From Anadara kagoshimensis (lineage: Eukaryota; Mollusca; Bivalvia; Arcoida; Arcidae): DNA of 64,000 bases. The notes under the pieces were generated by a model. The model saw only the letters and a program-made list of their open reading frames with translations. It searched no databases and was not told the DNA's origin. The DNA is taken from assembly GCA_021292105.1 (NCBI GenBank), contig CM037871.1, forward strand, positions 56,380,866 to 56,444,865, read 5' to 3'. The position numbers and the translations under genes were made by a program. Shown piece by piece: positions 10,977-24,530 of the stretch (positions within the stretch are counted from its first letter, which is position 1; every line of letters begins with the position of its first letter).

Positions 10977-11614
10977 GAATTCAAGTCAATTCGCCCCCGT
11001 CAAATTCGCCCCCACTTTCATCAAATTAGCCCCCACGTCAAAATCGCCCCCACTTCTTGCAAATTCGCCCCCAATTTTTTCCAATAACCATATAACAAAT
11101 ATTTTTTTTTATTTTTAATTTTCTTTTATAAATATCAAATAGAAATAATGCTACTTTAGAAATGAAACATATCAATGCATCCATTTAATATGAATTTAAC
11201 TGTATTATTAAACGTAGTCAATGTTGCTTTTGACAAAATAATTTTTTATAAAATACCGACATATAGTAGAAGCCATTTTAAAAGTGAATAATGCATTTGA
11301 TGTTACCAGGAACAGAGAAATTGTTTCGAAAAGAGTGCCTGGTATGTTGAAAAAGATGTTTCTTAATGATTTCTCTCAACGGTACATATATAATCTATCA
11401 ATACTCCAATGTTATTCTTTAATAAACGTTAAGTATTTTGTTTTTACTGTACCCACTGTTATGATTATAGCAAAATCTTACAAAGGACTTTTGATTTGAA
11501 TGGGCGACAAAAAAAACATTGCAATGAGTTATTTAGGAATATCCGAGGTCATAAAAAATAATTTTATGATGAAAGTGTGGGCGAATTTACCGTGGGGCGA
11601 ATTGACCTGATACC
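10977..11614. mobile_element. hAT-like MITE with 8-bp target duplication
   Basis: TTTCCTAC flanks both ends (10969-10976, 11615-11622). The inverted termini read GAATTCAAGTCAATTCG and GGTATCAGGTCAATTCG; both continue into CGCCCC-rich repeats (AAATTCGCCCCCAC). 638 bp, no transposase. An 8-bp duplication fits the hAT superfamily. Confidence 0.75.
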
Positions 11615-11622
11615 TTTCCTAC

Positions 11623-12995
11623 AGTAAATCCAATTATCTGAAAGCAAAATAAGATAATATTGAGCAATAGTTACGGACCATTTTTGGTGTCTGTACGTTG
11701 TTCCTACACGGCTACATTCCAAGCATTTGATATGATTGTACTTCGAATATATAAAAATGTTGGTAAATTACAACCCCGTGTGATCTGATGGAAAGTACCT
11801 ACCACGGAAATTTTCAATATCGCACCAGTGTATACAAAATAAGGAACCAGTAAAATTATAATAAAAAAGGCGATTATAGAATTGGGCGTAAAAATGGGCA
11901 TATTTTGCCATTCTTATCGAAAATTTGTTTATAACAATATAAACATTATGAAATCATGCACAATGTGTTCATCGATAAAACGTTATAATTTATATTTAAA
12001 AGATAATCTTATATTTGGTAGCTAATCGTTTTGCTTCTTTATTCTGTAATATTGTGACGTCATATGTACTTTCGTTTTGTGTAAATTCCAAAAAGGTACT
12101 TTCACATTGAAGTGTTTATTGTTTTTTGCCAGGCTAACGAAAACAGATTATAAAATGTGGTAAATATAACATTTGTTTCATTTTGTGGCTTAAAACACTT
12201 CACTAGAAAACAATTTAGTAGACGGATAGTTTTCATCGTGTTAACAAAATTTTAAATGATTTTACGCCGTTTAATTTCCATAAATAGCAAGTGACAAAAA
12301 TCCCCAGAATTTTATCTGAACAAGATGGCGTTTTGGGTTTGACAGATGTGTATTTCCTATTTAATTCTAAAGGGAAATATATCACAGGCGGGTATATAAA
12401 CTTAATTTCCAGATAAATTTTGACTGCCTTACTGTGAATAAGTTCGATATGGATTAGTCTGTTAATATGTTTGTTTTTTATTCTTGGATCATGTGATATA
12501 TTATTATGTCATTACTTGGAATTGTGTTACAATTTGAATTTCAAACATCAGAGAAAATTCTTAAGTTTAATATTCTAATTTATTAATATATAGACAATCA
12601 CTAATTAAGTTATTTCATTGCATGTCTAAATAACTGTATCTGTTACATCATTTTATGCCTTTCAAATGTTTAATTTTAAATTGATAATTTTGCTTTCTAA
12701 CATTTCTGACCTTAAGTATTTAACATTCTAATGATGAGACATTTTATACAGCATGACATGACATGTGGCTGGTTATTTCAGTCTGTAAAGCATCATGTTA
12801 ATGATATAAGCCAGGTTTCAGTTTGGCTGCTGCATCTTTTCCCCTTTGATGTTGTCACACATTGATATTTGATCACCATCAAATTGACAAGTAGATTCAT
12901 CAGCCTTAATTATTATTATATGAAAAAATTGTTTAAATGAATATGAAATATTCAATGATTTTTTTTTAATTTTTATATTATTTTTATTTTTTCAG
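11623..12995. other. Proximal upstream region of gene B
   Basis: AT-rich with no repeat family seen. It contains the CRE at 12055 and the AAGATGGCG motif at about 12322; a non-coding first exon is expected here or further upstream. Confidence 0.35.
12055..12062. promoter_or_regulatory. CRE palindrome TGACGTCA upstream of gene B
   Basis: A full CREB/ATF consensus about 1 kb before exon 1, followed at about 12322 by AAGATGGCG, a YY1-type core often near start sites. A promoter here is plausible, but the same octamer occurs six more times in the window. Confidence 0.3.
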
Positions 12996-13069
12996 AATAA
13001 AAAAATTCTAAAAGGACTCTAAATACACTGGAAATATACTGAAAATGTCATCACGTAATCCTAACAATG
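12996..13069 (+). CDS. Gene B exon 1 (short 5' UTR part and start)
   Basis: TTTTTTCAG acceptor at 12987-12995, so a non-coding exon probably lies upstream. ATG at 13045-13047; coding bases 13045-13069 encode MSSRNPNN plus one base. Donor GTAAG from 13070, phase 1. Confidence 0.75.
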
Positions 13070-16000
13070 GTAAGTTCTTTTGTTTTATCTTCAATGTAAA
13101 ATTAACATTTAATTGTGATGTTTTATCACAGTAACCTTTGTTTGAGACAAAATGTAATTATAGGAGTATAATTACTATTGCTAAAGGGAGGTCACTTATT
13201 CTTTGTTTACGTCTTTACATGTGACGCCATTTGATAGGCTGCTCCAACAATTGGAAATGCATGTCGTGCATGTGACAGTGTATCACATTTATTTTAGCAT
13301 TAAAAAGACAAAATAAGATTTTCAAAAAAAAAAATTGAATTTAAATATAAGCAATGAACTGACATGAATGTTTGTAGTGTTATAACTTTCATAGCAAAAT
13401 AATTCTAATGAGATACTATGCATTTTTCAGTTTGCTTTGCGGAGCAATGGAAGCAATAGCACTATAAACACCATTTCTAGACAGTTCAATGGTTCATGTT
13501 AAGTAGATTACTTTGTAAATGACAGGAATATTAAGTTTTAGTCTGCCTGTACTTATCCACTCATCAGAATGTGTGTTTCTGTAGCAAGCGTAGGGGTCTG
13601 GGTAGCTTTGTGTTTAGAGCACTAACTTATCTAATGGGAGATCCCATGTTTTATCCCCAGTCCAACTCTGTTACAGTTTGGTGGCTGTTGTGGCTTTTGA
13701 TAATGATGCGATTGTCCATTTGTGGGAAACTAAAGAACAAACAGGGAAGAATGTATCAGTCTGGGTAGCTATTTGGTAAAGGCTATATCCATGAAGGCCC
13801 CTGACTTGATCCAGACTTTGAACTTACATTTTTCTCTTTCCAGTTACAAAAGAATTTAAGTTAATAAATATCTTTCTGTAGGAGAGGAAGCTTGTCCATT
13901 CCAGTGTTAACCTAATAGTTTCAATTTAAGTTATTAGTTGAATCCATTGACTCATTGACTTACCAATCAGATGTGCTAACTGGAGCAAGGAGCAAAAAAA
14001 ACCTTTAAACATGTACCTACAACCTTCACCACTAAGCCATCTATCTTCACAGTTTTTGCAAATTTCGACAACATAATTTAGATATTCTGATTTAAATTTT
14101 CAGTTTCCAAATAGAACTGTGTGAGCAGGATTTTTCATTTTGTATTTAGCTCAACTGATCAAAAGCCATGTAACCTTAAGTAGTGTAACAAGAAAGGGGA
14201 AAAATGCAGTGGCCAAACTGGGACTTGAACCTGGGACCTTCCTAATACTAGTGGGGCACTCTACCCACTGAGCTACAAGACCATCTATCGAGCCGGTTAG
14301 CCACATTCCTCTCTTCCAGTTTTCGAAACTAACAGGTTCCACCCTTGGACCAATATGTTGGTCAGCCACTTCACAGAGTCGGATGAGCCCCCAAATGTAA
14401 CTGGAAAGGGAAAAATTGCAGTGGCCAAACAGATACTCAAACCTTGGACCTTCTAGTGGGAAGCCTAACCCACTGAGCTACCTTGCAACCTATTGAACCT
14501 GGTCCACCACAATAGTAACATAATGTAGTAAAGAGGGTCAGTGTGACATAATTATGGTAGCTATTTTTTAAAATACTCTTCATTGAAATATAAGGGATGC
14601 AAAAAATGTGATGTACATGCAAGTCCCTTAGTTTGTAAGATACCTAAATTTATACATGTATTTCTTATATCAACAGAAAAAGTGAGGTAGAGTAAGAAAA
14701 TTTTACACCTCGGTCAAGATTCTCTCACTTATAACAAGGTAGTCAGTTGTTAAGTGCTGAATGAACTTGAGCCCCTGGAGAGAAAACCACCAACCTTCCG
14801 CAAACAAGGTGACAAACTTTCTCTATAAGCCCCTGGAGAGAAAACCACCAACCTTCCGCAAGCAAGGTGACAAACTTTCTCTATAAGCCCCTGGAGAGAA
14901 AACCACCAACCTTCCGCAAGCAAGGTGACAAACTTTCTCTATAAGCCCCTGGAGAGAAAACCACCAACCTTCCGCAAGCAAGGTGACAAACTTTCTCTAT
15001 AAGCCCCTGGAGAGAAAACCACCAACCTTCCGCAAGCAAGGTGACAAACTTTCTCTATAAGCCCCTGGAGAGAAAACCACCAACCTTCCGCAAGCAAGGT
15101 GACAAACTTTCTCTATAAGCCCCTGGAGAGAAAACCACCAACCTTCCGCAAGCAAGGTGACAAACTTTCTCTATAAGCCCCTGGAGAGAAAACCACCAAC
15201 CTTCGGGAAGCAAGGTGACAAACTTTCTCTATAGTGTCCAACTGTCTATAACAACAACCTATCTATAGTGGTAAGATTGGTTTGGTCTAAATCACTTTTG
15301 ATATATATTGCACCTGTCTATAGTGGACATCTGTATAGAACAGTCTGAACTGAACATAGAAGCAACAGAAAACCTATTTAAACTGAACACAGAAGCAGCT
15401 TCTTGATGGACCTTTAACACACGACACACTTTAACTTACTTGAATTTTGTTTCCTTGTTTTAAATTTATTGATCTATATATACAGTATTTTGTAAGATCA
15501 GGTTTTATTGTACATGCAGGAAGTGACATCTTAATGATTTGTATATAGATAAGCATGTACATAGATTAACAACATTGTGTATAGGTTGACTACATTGACC
15601 TGTGAGTGTGACCTTTAAATGCTTAGTAGTATTATGAACGAGCACATTTATGTGTAGGGAACATAATGTACATAATGTGAACACTTTTTTCAAAGAGTGA
15701 GCATGTGTATTGTGTATGTATTAACTGTGAATCCTAACCCTACCCATATACTGGGTGGATGCCTCTGTATGAATATTCCTAATTAAAGGTCAAGAAGAGG
15801 ACAGGTCAATGTTGTTTGACTGTACTAAGTTATGTATTAAACCAGAAAGTTTTTACTGATGAACCCGGAAAATTTAGGACATAAGCTGTAGAAAAAACCC
15901 AGAATATGTAAATGGGTAAGATGAGGGCATGTTTATTTATTTTCAACATAATATTTATGTGTTTTTAATAGTTTTTATCATTCTTATGAATTGTCTACTA

Positions 16001-16254
16001 AACCTTATATATATATATAGGCAAACAACCTTGACCTGTCCGTTTGACATCCCATTAGGAATATTCATGTAGGAGGGTCCACCCAATACATAGGTAATGT
16101 TAGGATTCGCAGTTAATACATATACACATTGCCCATGATTAGTGTTCATATCAGGTAAACGAAACATACAAGCATGGTCCCTTTGACTTAAATTTACTCG
16201 TCCATAATGAATATTTAAATCAAAGGTCAAGTGGACAGGTCAATGTTGTTTACC

Positions 16255-16309
<55 letters not shown>

Positions 16310-19300
16310 ATTTATTATGATTTATTAGAGATTTTGATATAAATACTGAATTTGTTAATTTTTAAAGAACATTTTTATTTTTACAGTATTTGTGATTTTT
16401 TTTTTCAATTTTGATGTTACATGTCGCGAGTATAGCTAGCTAAACCGGAGGTGCTTACCCTTCCAGAGAACCTAGCCTCACTTCCCCTGCTTCTTATTTA
16501 ACTTATTTGTAACATTATTATTTTTTTATTTCCATACTGAATTAAATGGGTAAAATGGTGACAAGGTTGGATTACATTTTAAACATTAAACATTATACAA
16601 AATTTATACAAAATTTATAATACTTCATAAAATCTACATACTGTAAAACATGAAATTTTCACGTGCATGTTATTTTTGCGTAATTCGCGAGTTAATAAGT
16701 AATTGCGAAAATAATATGTGATTGAATAAATATGAATGGACTTTTACATGAGGGGCTCACGATGGGAATGGGCTCACAATGGGATATCGCGAAAATTTCA
16801 TGCCGCGAAATGACTTTGATACAAATATCGCGAATATATCATGCCACGAAAATAAAGTGTTTTACAGTAACTATTGTGCATTTAAATTTGAGAATTAATT
16901 CTATATAAGTCTTTGTTTTATTTCTTTTTAACACTCTGGTGTTCCACCACCATCTACAGGAACCCAGTCTGATTCCTCAAGAAGTGTAAGGTTCAATGAC
17001 GTTGTGACTGAACATAACTACACGCCTCAACAAACACAGTCGCAGATGGATTCAGATGCTCGACTAGCTGAGGCATTACAGAGAACTGAACTTTCAGGTC
17101 AGGGTGGACCTGGAGGAGGCAGACCTGGTGGACCAGGTGGAGGGGGTCAAATGTCTCAGTTACTGGAGTTAAGTGGGCCCCCTGGTATGGGAAGAGGTGG
17201 CATACCAGGTGTCAGCAGTGGTCAGTTTTCAAGAACTTCATACATGACCACTAGAACACAGAGTCCGTATGGAGATATGGGTGGGGGAGTTTCTACCATG
17301 TATAGCAGAAGTAGTTTTGGTGGGTATGGGATGAGAAGAGAACCAGGGCCAGATGAAGAATGGTATTCATATGTATCTAATTTCAGTGGAAATACAAGGT
17401 GGAAAATACGTAAAAAGGAAAAACCACCAGAATCAAGTTTACAGCAGGGTGGAAGTGCAGGACAAATGGGGGGAGGCGGATACCAGGATTTACTTGGTCA
17501 AAGACCTGGGATGCCAGGCTCAATGGGACCAAGAATGGGGATGCCAGGCTCAATGGGTCCAGGAATGGGGATGCCTGGAATGACAGGAATGCCAGGCTCA
17601 ATGGGACCAGGAATGGGGATGCCCGGAATGGCAGGAATGCCAGGCTCAATGGGACCAAGAATGGGGATGCCAGGCTCAATGGGTCCAGGAATGGGGATGC
17701 CTGGAATGACAGGAATGCCAGGCTCAATGGGACCAGGAATGGGGATGCCCGGAATGGCAGGAATGCCAGGCGCAATGGGACAAGGAAGGGGGCAAGGAAT
17801 GGCAGGAATGCCAGGCGCCATGTATGGATCACCTGCTGGTACAGGGGGTAAGTTGTTTATATTTTGATCTATTGTGTTACTTTTTATTCTATGCAGTGTG
17901 GAACAATATAAAACTTCCTGTTCCATATTTAAAATTTTCAAATCTTCATTATTTTTTCCATATAATGACCTCGATGACTATGAATTACAGTGTTATTACT
18001 GATGTGTAATATATATTGAGTATCATAAATCAAAGATATAGAGTCCATATTATTTATATTATATGACTGAGGGCTTTCCTTCTCTCCGATTAGTCAATTT
18101 CAGTGGTACATATAATAATGTTATAATAATATTCAATAAAAATTTCTCAAAAAGTCCAAAAATAGTTGGCTGACCACTTAAACACTATAAATAGTAACAA
18201 AAAGTTGACTGACCAGTTTTTGATCAAGAATAGGATAAGATTTTCCAGAAATTATGACATCATAATTAAAAGAAGTCAAACTTATGCACTGACGTCATTA
18301 ACATGATTTGACAATACACAAAAATAAAATGTTAGACAACGAGCAGTGTAATCATTTGCATCTGTAGAAACCTCAGGGTTGGAGGCAATTTTGGCTTCAA
18401 AATATGAAATTAACACAAAGAAATTTATAGATAATGCAGTTAAACTAATAAGAAGTTATTTAAAAGAGCTTTACAAGCTTGATGAACATCTCCAGTAATG
18501 CCAAAGTTTTGATTTTTTTGCTGATTGGCGGGTTCAATCCTCAGCCGGGGCACTCGGTGAGGAAGTTTTTTTTTCTGGTGTTTCCTCCCTCCTGTTACAT
18601 TGGCGCCCAACAAAAACCCCACGGAGGGGTTGTGTGTGAGATTTCCAAGGTGGGAAATCTCAAGATAACAGGGGAGGAATGTAGCGGGACTGAGCTAGTC
18701 GTGGTATTGCTGTGTTGTATATACATGTAGTAGATATAATAAAGTGATTTACTGCCAGACTTTCTGGTCCGGATCTTTTAGCCTTGTGGTAGAACGCTCG
18801 CTTTTCACCCGGGAGGGCCGGGTTCGATCCTCAGCCGGGGCACTCGGTGAGGAAGTTTTTTTTTCTGGTGTTTCCTCCCTCCTGTTACACACCATTCCTA
18901 TGAATAGTAAAATGTAAAAGTAGCTATTGTGCATTTAATTTTACGCGATTTTTTGAAATTTGAAATATAGAAAGTAGATAGCGAGTTAGGCATTCAAATT
19001 AATTATGCAGTGGGGTTTATGAGTAATTTTCTGTGGGCTTTATTTTGTAAATTTTGCAAATGAGGTGTATTAATGGGGTTCACTGCTGTACCACATGATC
19101 AATACCTCTTAACGTTTGTGCGGAACATTTTGGAAAACGTCAACATCACAGATTCCCAGAATGGCGTCCTTTTCGTGGGAAAACATCATCTCATGCGATT
19201 CCATATCCGTTGGGAATAAATGTTCCGCACAAACGTTAGAGGGTATCACGTGGTACAGCGACGAACCCCATTAGTCAATTCTTTAAAAATTCCTGAAATC

Positions 19301-22300
19301 ACTGGGCAGTTTAAAACCAGATTTGTGTGGAAGATCCCTAGATGGGATAAATAAAAGTTTTAAGTTTAATTATGCATGTTTTATACAGTCTAACCTGCCT
19401 TAAAGGCCACCTCTATATAAGGGCCACCTGCTTATAAAGGCCAGTAGAATTGTAACCCAATTGTTTTTTATTCATATTATTTAAACCTGTATATAAAGGC
19501 CACCTGGCCATAAAGACTACTTTTACTGGTCCCCTTGGATGGCCTTTATAGACAGGTTTGACTGTACATATCAATGATTTAATTAAATCTGATCTGTAAA
19601 AAAATTAAAATTTTTGAAGTAAGTTTATGTTTTTTTTGTGTTAAAAATAGTTTTTATTTCCTGTTTCCTTAGCTTCTGTAGGCTTCCTGCTCTTACCAAA
19701 TATAGATTTGATTGTGTTTATCTATGATGTTTCTTGTCCTTAGCCTTTACTGGTATGCCTGTGTAATAGACTAGCTATATGTAACATAGGTACTGGTTAC
19801 AATGAAACTAAAGCTGGGAATTGAATACTTGTTACAATAAAAACAATCCCTTCCCTCAACACTGAGAATCTAATACTGGTAACAAAGAAAAAATCCCCTT
19901 CCCTCAACACTGAGAATCTAATACTGGTAACAAAGAAAAAATCCCTTCCCTCAACACTGAGAATCTAATACTGGTAACAAAGAAAAAATCCCCTTCCCTC
20001 AACACTGAGAATCTAATACTGGTAACAAAGAAAAAATCCCCTTCCCTCAACACTGAGAATCTAATACTGGTAACAAAGAAAAAATTCCCTTCCCTCAACA
20101 CTGAGAATCTAATACTGGTAACAAAGAAAAAATCCCCTTCCCTCAACACTGAGAATCTAATACTGGTAACAAAGAAAAAAATCCCCTTCCCTCAACACTG
20201 AGAATCTAATACTGGTAACAAAGAAAAAATCCCCTTCCCTCAACACTGAGAATCTAATACTGGTAACAAAGAAAAAAATCCCTTCCCTCAACACTGAGAA
20301 TCTAATACTGGTAACAAAGAAAAAATCCCCTTCCCTCAACACTGAGAATCTAATACTGGTAACAAAGAAAAAATCCCCTTCCCTCAACACTGAGAATCTA
20401 ATACTGGTAACAAAGAAAAAATCCCCTTCCCTCAACACTGAGAATCTAATACTGGTAACAAAGAAAAAATCCCCTTCCCTCAACACTGAGAATCTAATAC
20501 TGGTAACAAAGAAAAAATCCCCTTCCCTCAACACTGAGAATCTAATACTGGTAACAAAGAAAAAAATCCCCTTCCCTCAACACTGAGAATCTAATACTGG
20601 TTACAAAGAAAAAATTCCCTTCCCTCAACAATAGGAATCGAATACTGGTTACAATAGGAAAAAATCCCCTTTCCTCAGTGCCGGGAATCGGATACTGGTT
20701 ACAATGAAAAAAATCCCCTTCCTTCAAGACTGGGAATCAGATTCTGGTTACAATGAAAAACTTCCCTTCCCTTAATGCTGGGAATCGGATACTGGTTACA
20801 ATGAAAAAAAAATTGCCTTCCCTCAACATTGGGAACCGAATACTGGTGACAATGAAAAAATTCCATTCTCTCTGAATGTTAGGAATTGATACTGGTTAAA
20901 ATAAAAAAATCAACCTCCTTAAACTCTGGGAATTGTATTCTAGTTATAATGAAAAAAAATCCCCTTTCTTCAACTCTGGGAATCCAATACTGGTTACAAT
21001 GAAAAAATCCCCTGCCCTCAAGACTGGGAATTGTATACTGGTTGTAGTGAAAAATCTACTTCCCTCAACATTGTGAATGGAATACTTGTTTCAAAGAAAA
21101 AATCCCCTCTCCTTTAACTCTGGGAATTGTAAATTGGTTATAGTGGAAAATATCCCCTATCTAAATGCTGGAAATTGAATACTGGTTACAAAAAAACCCT
21201 TCCTTCAACTCTAGAAATTGTATACTGGTCAAAGTGTAAAAACGCCCTTGCCTTAACACTGGGAATAGAATACTGTTTACAATGAAAAAATCCCCTTCCC
21301 TAAATGCTGGAAATTGAATACTGGTTACAATGAAAACCCCTTCCCGCAATGCTAGGAATAGAATACTGGTTACAATGAAAAAATCCCCTTCCCTAAATGC
21401 TGGAAATTGAATACTGGTTACGAAAAAACCCTTCCTTCATCTCTGGAAATTGAATACTGGTTACAAAAAAACCCTTCCTTCAACTCCGGAAATTGTATAC
21501 TGGTCAAAGTGTAAAAACGCCCTTCCCTCAACTCTGGGAATCGAATACTGGTTACAATGAAAAAATCCCCTTCCCTAAATGCTGGAAATTGAATACTGGT
21601 TACAATGAAAAAAATCCCCTTCCCTCAAGACTGGGAATCAGATTCTGGTTACAATGAAAAACTTCCCTTCCCTTAATGCTGGGAATCGGATACTGGTTAC
21701 AATGAAAAAAAAATTGCCTTCCCTCAACATTGGGAACCGAATACTGGTGACAATGAAAAAAAATCACTTCCCCCAATACTAGGAATCCAATACTGGTTAC
21801 AATGGAAAAAATCTCTTCCCTCAATCCGGGAATTGAATACTGGTTACAATGAAAAATCCCCTTCCTTCAGTGCTGGGAATTGGATACTTGTTGCAATAAA
21901 AAATTGCTCTTCCCTCAACACTGTGAATCAAATACTGGTAACAATGAAAACATCTTCTTTCCTCAATGCTGGGAATTGAATACTGGTTACATTGAAAAAA
22001 TCTTCTTTTCTCAATGCTGGGAATAAAATACTGCTTACAATGAAAAAATTCCATTCTCTCTGAATGTTAGGAATTGATACTGGTTAAAATAAAAAAATCA
22101 ACCTCCTTAAACTCTGGGAATTGTATTCTAGTTATAATGAAAAAAAATCCCCTTTCTTCAACTCTGGGAATCCAATACTGGTTACAATGAAAAAATCCCT
22201 GCCCTCAAGACTGGGAATTGTATACTGGTTGTAGTGAAAAATCTACTTCCCTCAACATTGTGAATGGAATACTTGTTTCAAAGAAAAAATCCCCTCTCCT

Positions 22301-24469
22301 TTAACTCTGGGAATTGTAAATTGGTTATAGTGGAAAATATCCCCTATCTAAATGCTGGAAATTGAATACTGGTTACAAAAAAACCCTTCCTTCAACTCTA
22401 GAAATTGTATACTGGTCAAAGTGTAAAAACGCCCTTGCCTTAACACTGGGAATAGAATACTGTTTACAATGAAAAAATCCCCTTCCCTAAATGCTGGAAA
22501 TTGAATACTGGTTACAATGAAAACCCCTTCCCGCAATGCTAGGAATAGAATACTGGTTACAATGAAAAAATCCCCTTCCCTAAATGCTGGAAATTGAATA
22601 CTGGTTACGAAAAAAACCCTTCCTTCATCTCTGGAAATTGAATACTGGTTACAAAAAAACCCTTCCTTCAACTCCGGAAATTGTATACTGGTCAAAGTGT
22701 AAAAACGCCCTTCCCTCAACTCTGGGAATCGAATACTGGTTACAATGAAAAATCCCCTTCCCTAAATGCTGGAAATTGAATACTGGTTACAATGAAAACC
22801 CCTTCCCGCAATGCTGGGAATAGAATACTGGTTACAATGAAAAAATCCCTTTCCTTCAACTCTGGAAATTGAATACTGGTTACAATGAAAAAATCCCCTT
22901 CCATTAATTATAGGAATCAAATACTGGTTACAATGAAAACATCCCCTTCTGTCAACACTGGGAATCTAATACTGGTTATAGTGAAAAAAATCCCCTTCCC
23001 TCAATGCTGAAAATTGAATACTGGTTACAATAAAAAAAATTCCCTTCCCTCAACTCTGGGAATTGAGTTCTGGTTACAATGAAAACATTCCCTTCCTTCA
23101 ACACTGGGAATCGAATACTGGTTACAATGAAAAAATCCCCTTCCCTCAACACTGGAAATCGAATACTGGTTACAATGAAAAAAATGCCTTTTCTGAAAGC
23201 TGGGAATCAAATACTGGTTACAATGAAAAAAATGCCTTTTCTGAAAGCTGGGAATCAAATACATGTACTGGTTACAATGAAAAAAAACCTTCCCTCAACA
23301 CTAGAAATTGAATCCTGGTTACATTGAAAAATTCCCTTCTCTCAATGCTGAGAATCAAATACTGGTTACAATGAAAAAACCCCCTTCCCTCGGCACTATA
23401 CCACAGGAATATGTCAATAATGTTAGTCCTAACATAACTTAAATCAAAAGCATTTAAATAAATGCTGCAGATTATTTTCTTAGAAATACAATATGCTATT
23501 ATTTGCAAAATGGTTCGCGAAACAATTTGGCTGTTGAGATTACCTCCATTGCAACAAATGAGTGTATGAATGAAAATTAGGTCACAACTATTGTTTGGGA
23601 CTCATTGCATGACATCACAAGGTGAGTAATGGAGTATGTCATCAAAACAGAACAGCTATGAGTATTGGTTGACCTTCTTCGTTTCATATGAAGGAAAATG
23701 CAGGTCATGTAAGAATAAGTATAGACAGAAACATTTTTACAGTAAGTTCTTAACATTGATACATTTCAGGAAGAGGAAGAGGACAGGGTGGTGATGCAAT
23801 ACTAAGACTAATTGAAGCAGAACAGGTTAAAGGTAAGACAACTCGCTATTCTTTACATGATCATGTGGCAAGCATGTGATTTCAGGGTACAGGAACTTGT
23901 CATGTGAACAGGTACAAGAACAACCAGCTTATATTAGAAACCATGTTAAAAAATACTGTGTAACCAGTACTACCAACCCTAAATTGGGTCACAACCAAAA
24001 TCCACCTAAGGTTCCTCACATACTGCTAAGGGAGGGTCTGAGAGCATTAAAAATTGAAAATTACATTTAAAAACGGTGCATTGTGTTGCAATTTCACAGA
24101 GAAATTGATACAGTACATTTGCAGTATCTTGATCCACTACAGGCACAAAATTAATCCATTACACCCTTAGTCCACCAATGTAATCACTCCAATTTGCTGC
24201 CATTACAGGATGATTCATGTGATAATGAATGAACACAGGAAATCCTCAAACTCTATGGTCATTTGCGTGTTAGTCCCTTTCTTGTTGTGTCAGCTGGAAT
24301 TCACATGTAAATGCGGGTTGGACCCATGGGATGCGGATCAGTTGGCAGCTCTGTGTAACAGTATGTCTTTTGTTCACTAATGTCAAACCCAGGTCACATT
24401 TGTGATAAGCAACATTGCTAACCATTTGTTTTAATTCCATTTATATAATCTTGGTACACAAAGTGATAA

Positions 24470-24530
<61 letters not shown>

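Noticed and set aside
14196-14365. tRNA gene on the minus strand
   Set aside because: A and B boxes are good but acceptor and anticodon stems do not pair and the family is dispersed: a SINE head.
14771-15234. Possible CRISPR array (eight direct repeats)
   Set aside because: Units are contiguous without unique spacers, and the DNA is eukaryotic.
17383-17941. Minus-strand open frames opposite exon 2
   Set aside because: Antisense shadows of the Gly/Met/Pro coding repeat; the plus strand is spliced in frame.
18772-18850. tRNA gene on the plus strand
   Set aside because: Same reasoning: no full cloverleaf and the tail is shared with another SINE copy at 18520.
19904-23508. Minus-strand frames with a repeated LREGDFFFVTSIRFSV-like peptide
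   Set aside because: Product of the 48-bp minisatellite; frames break wherever unit length changes.
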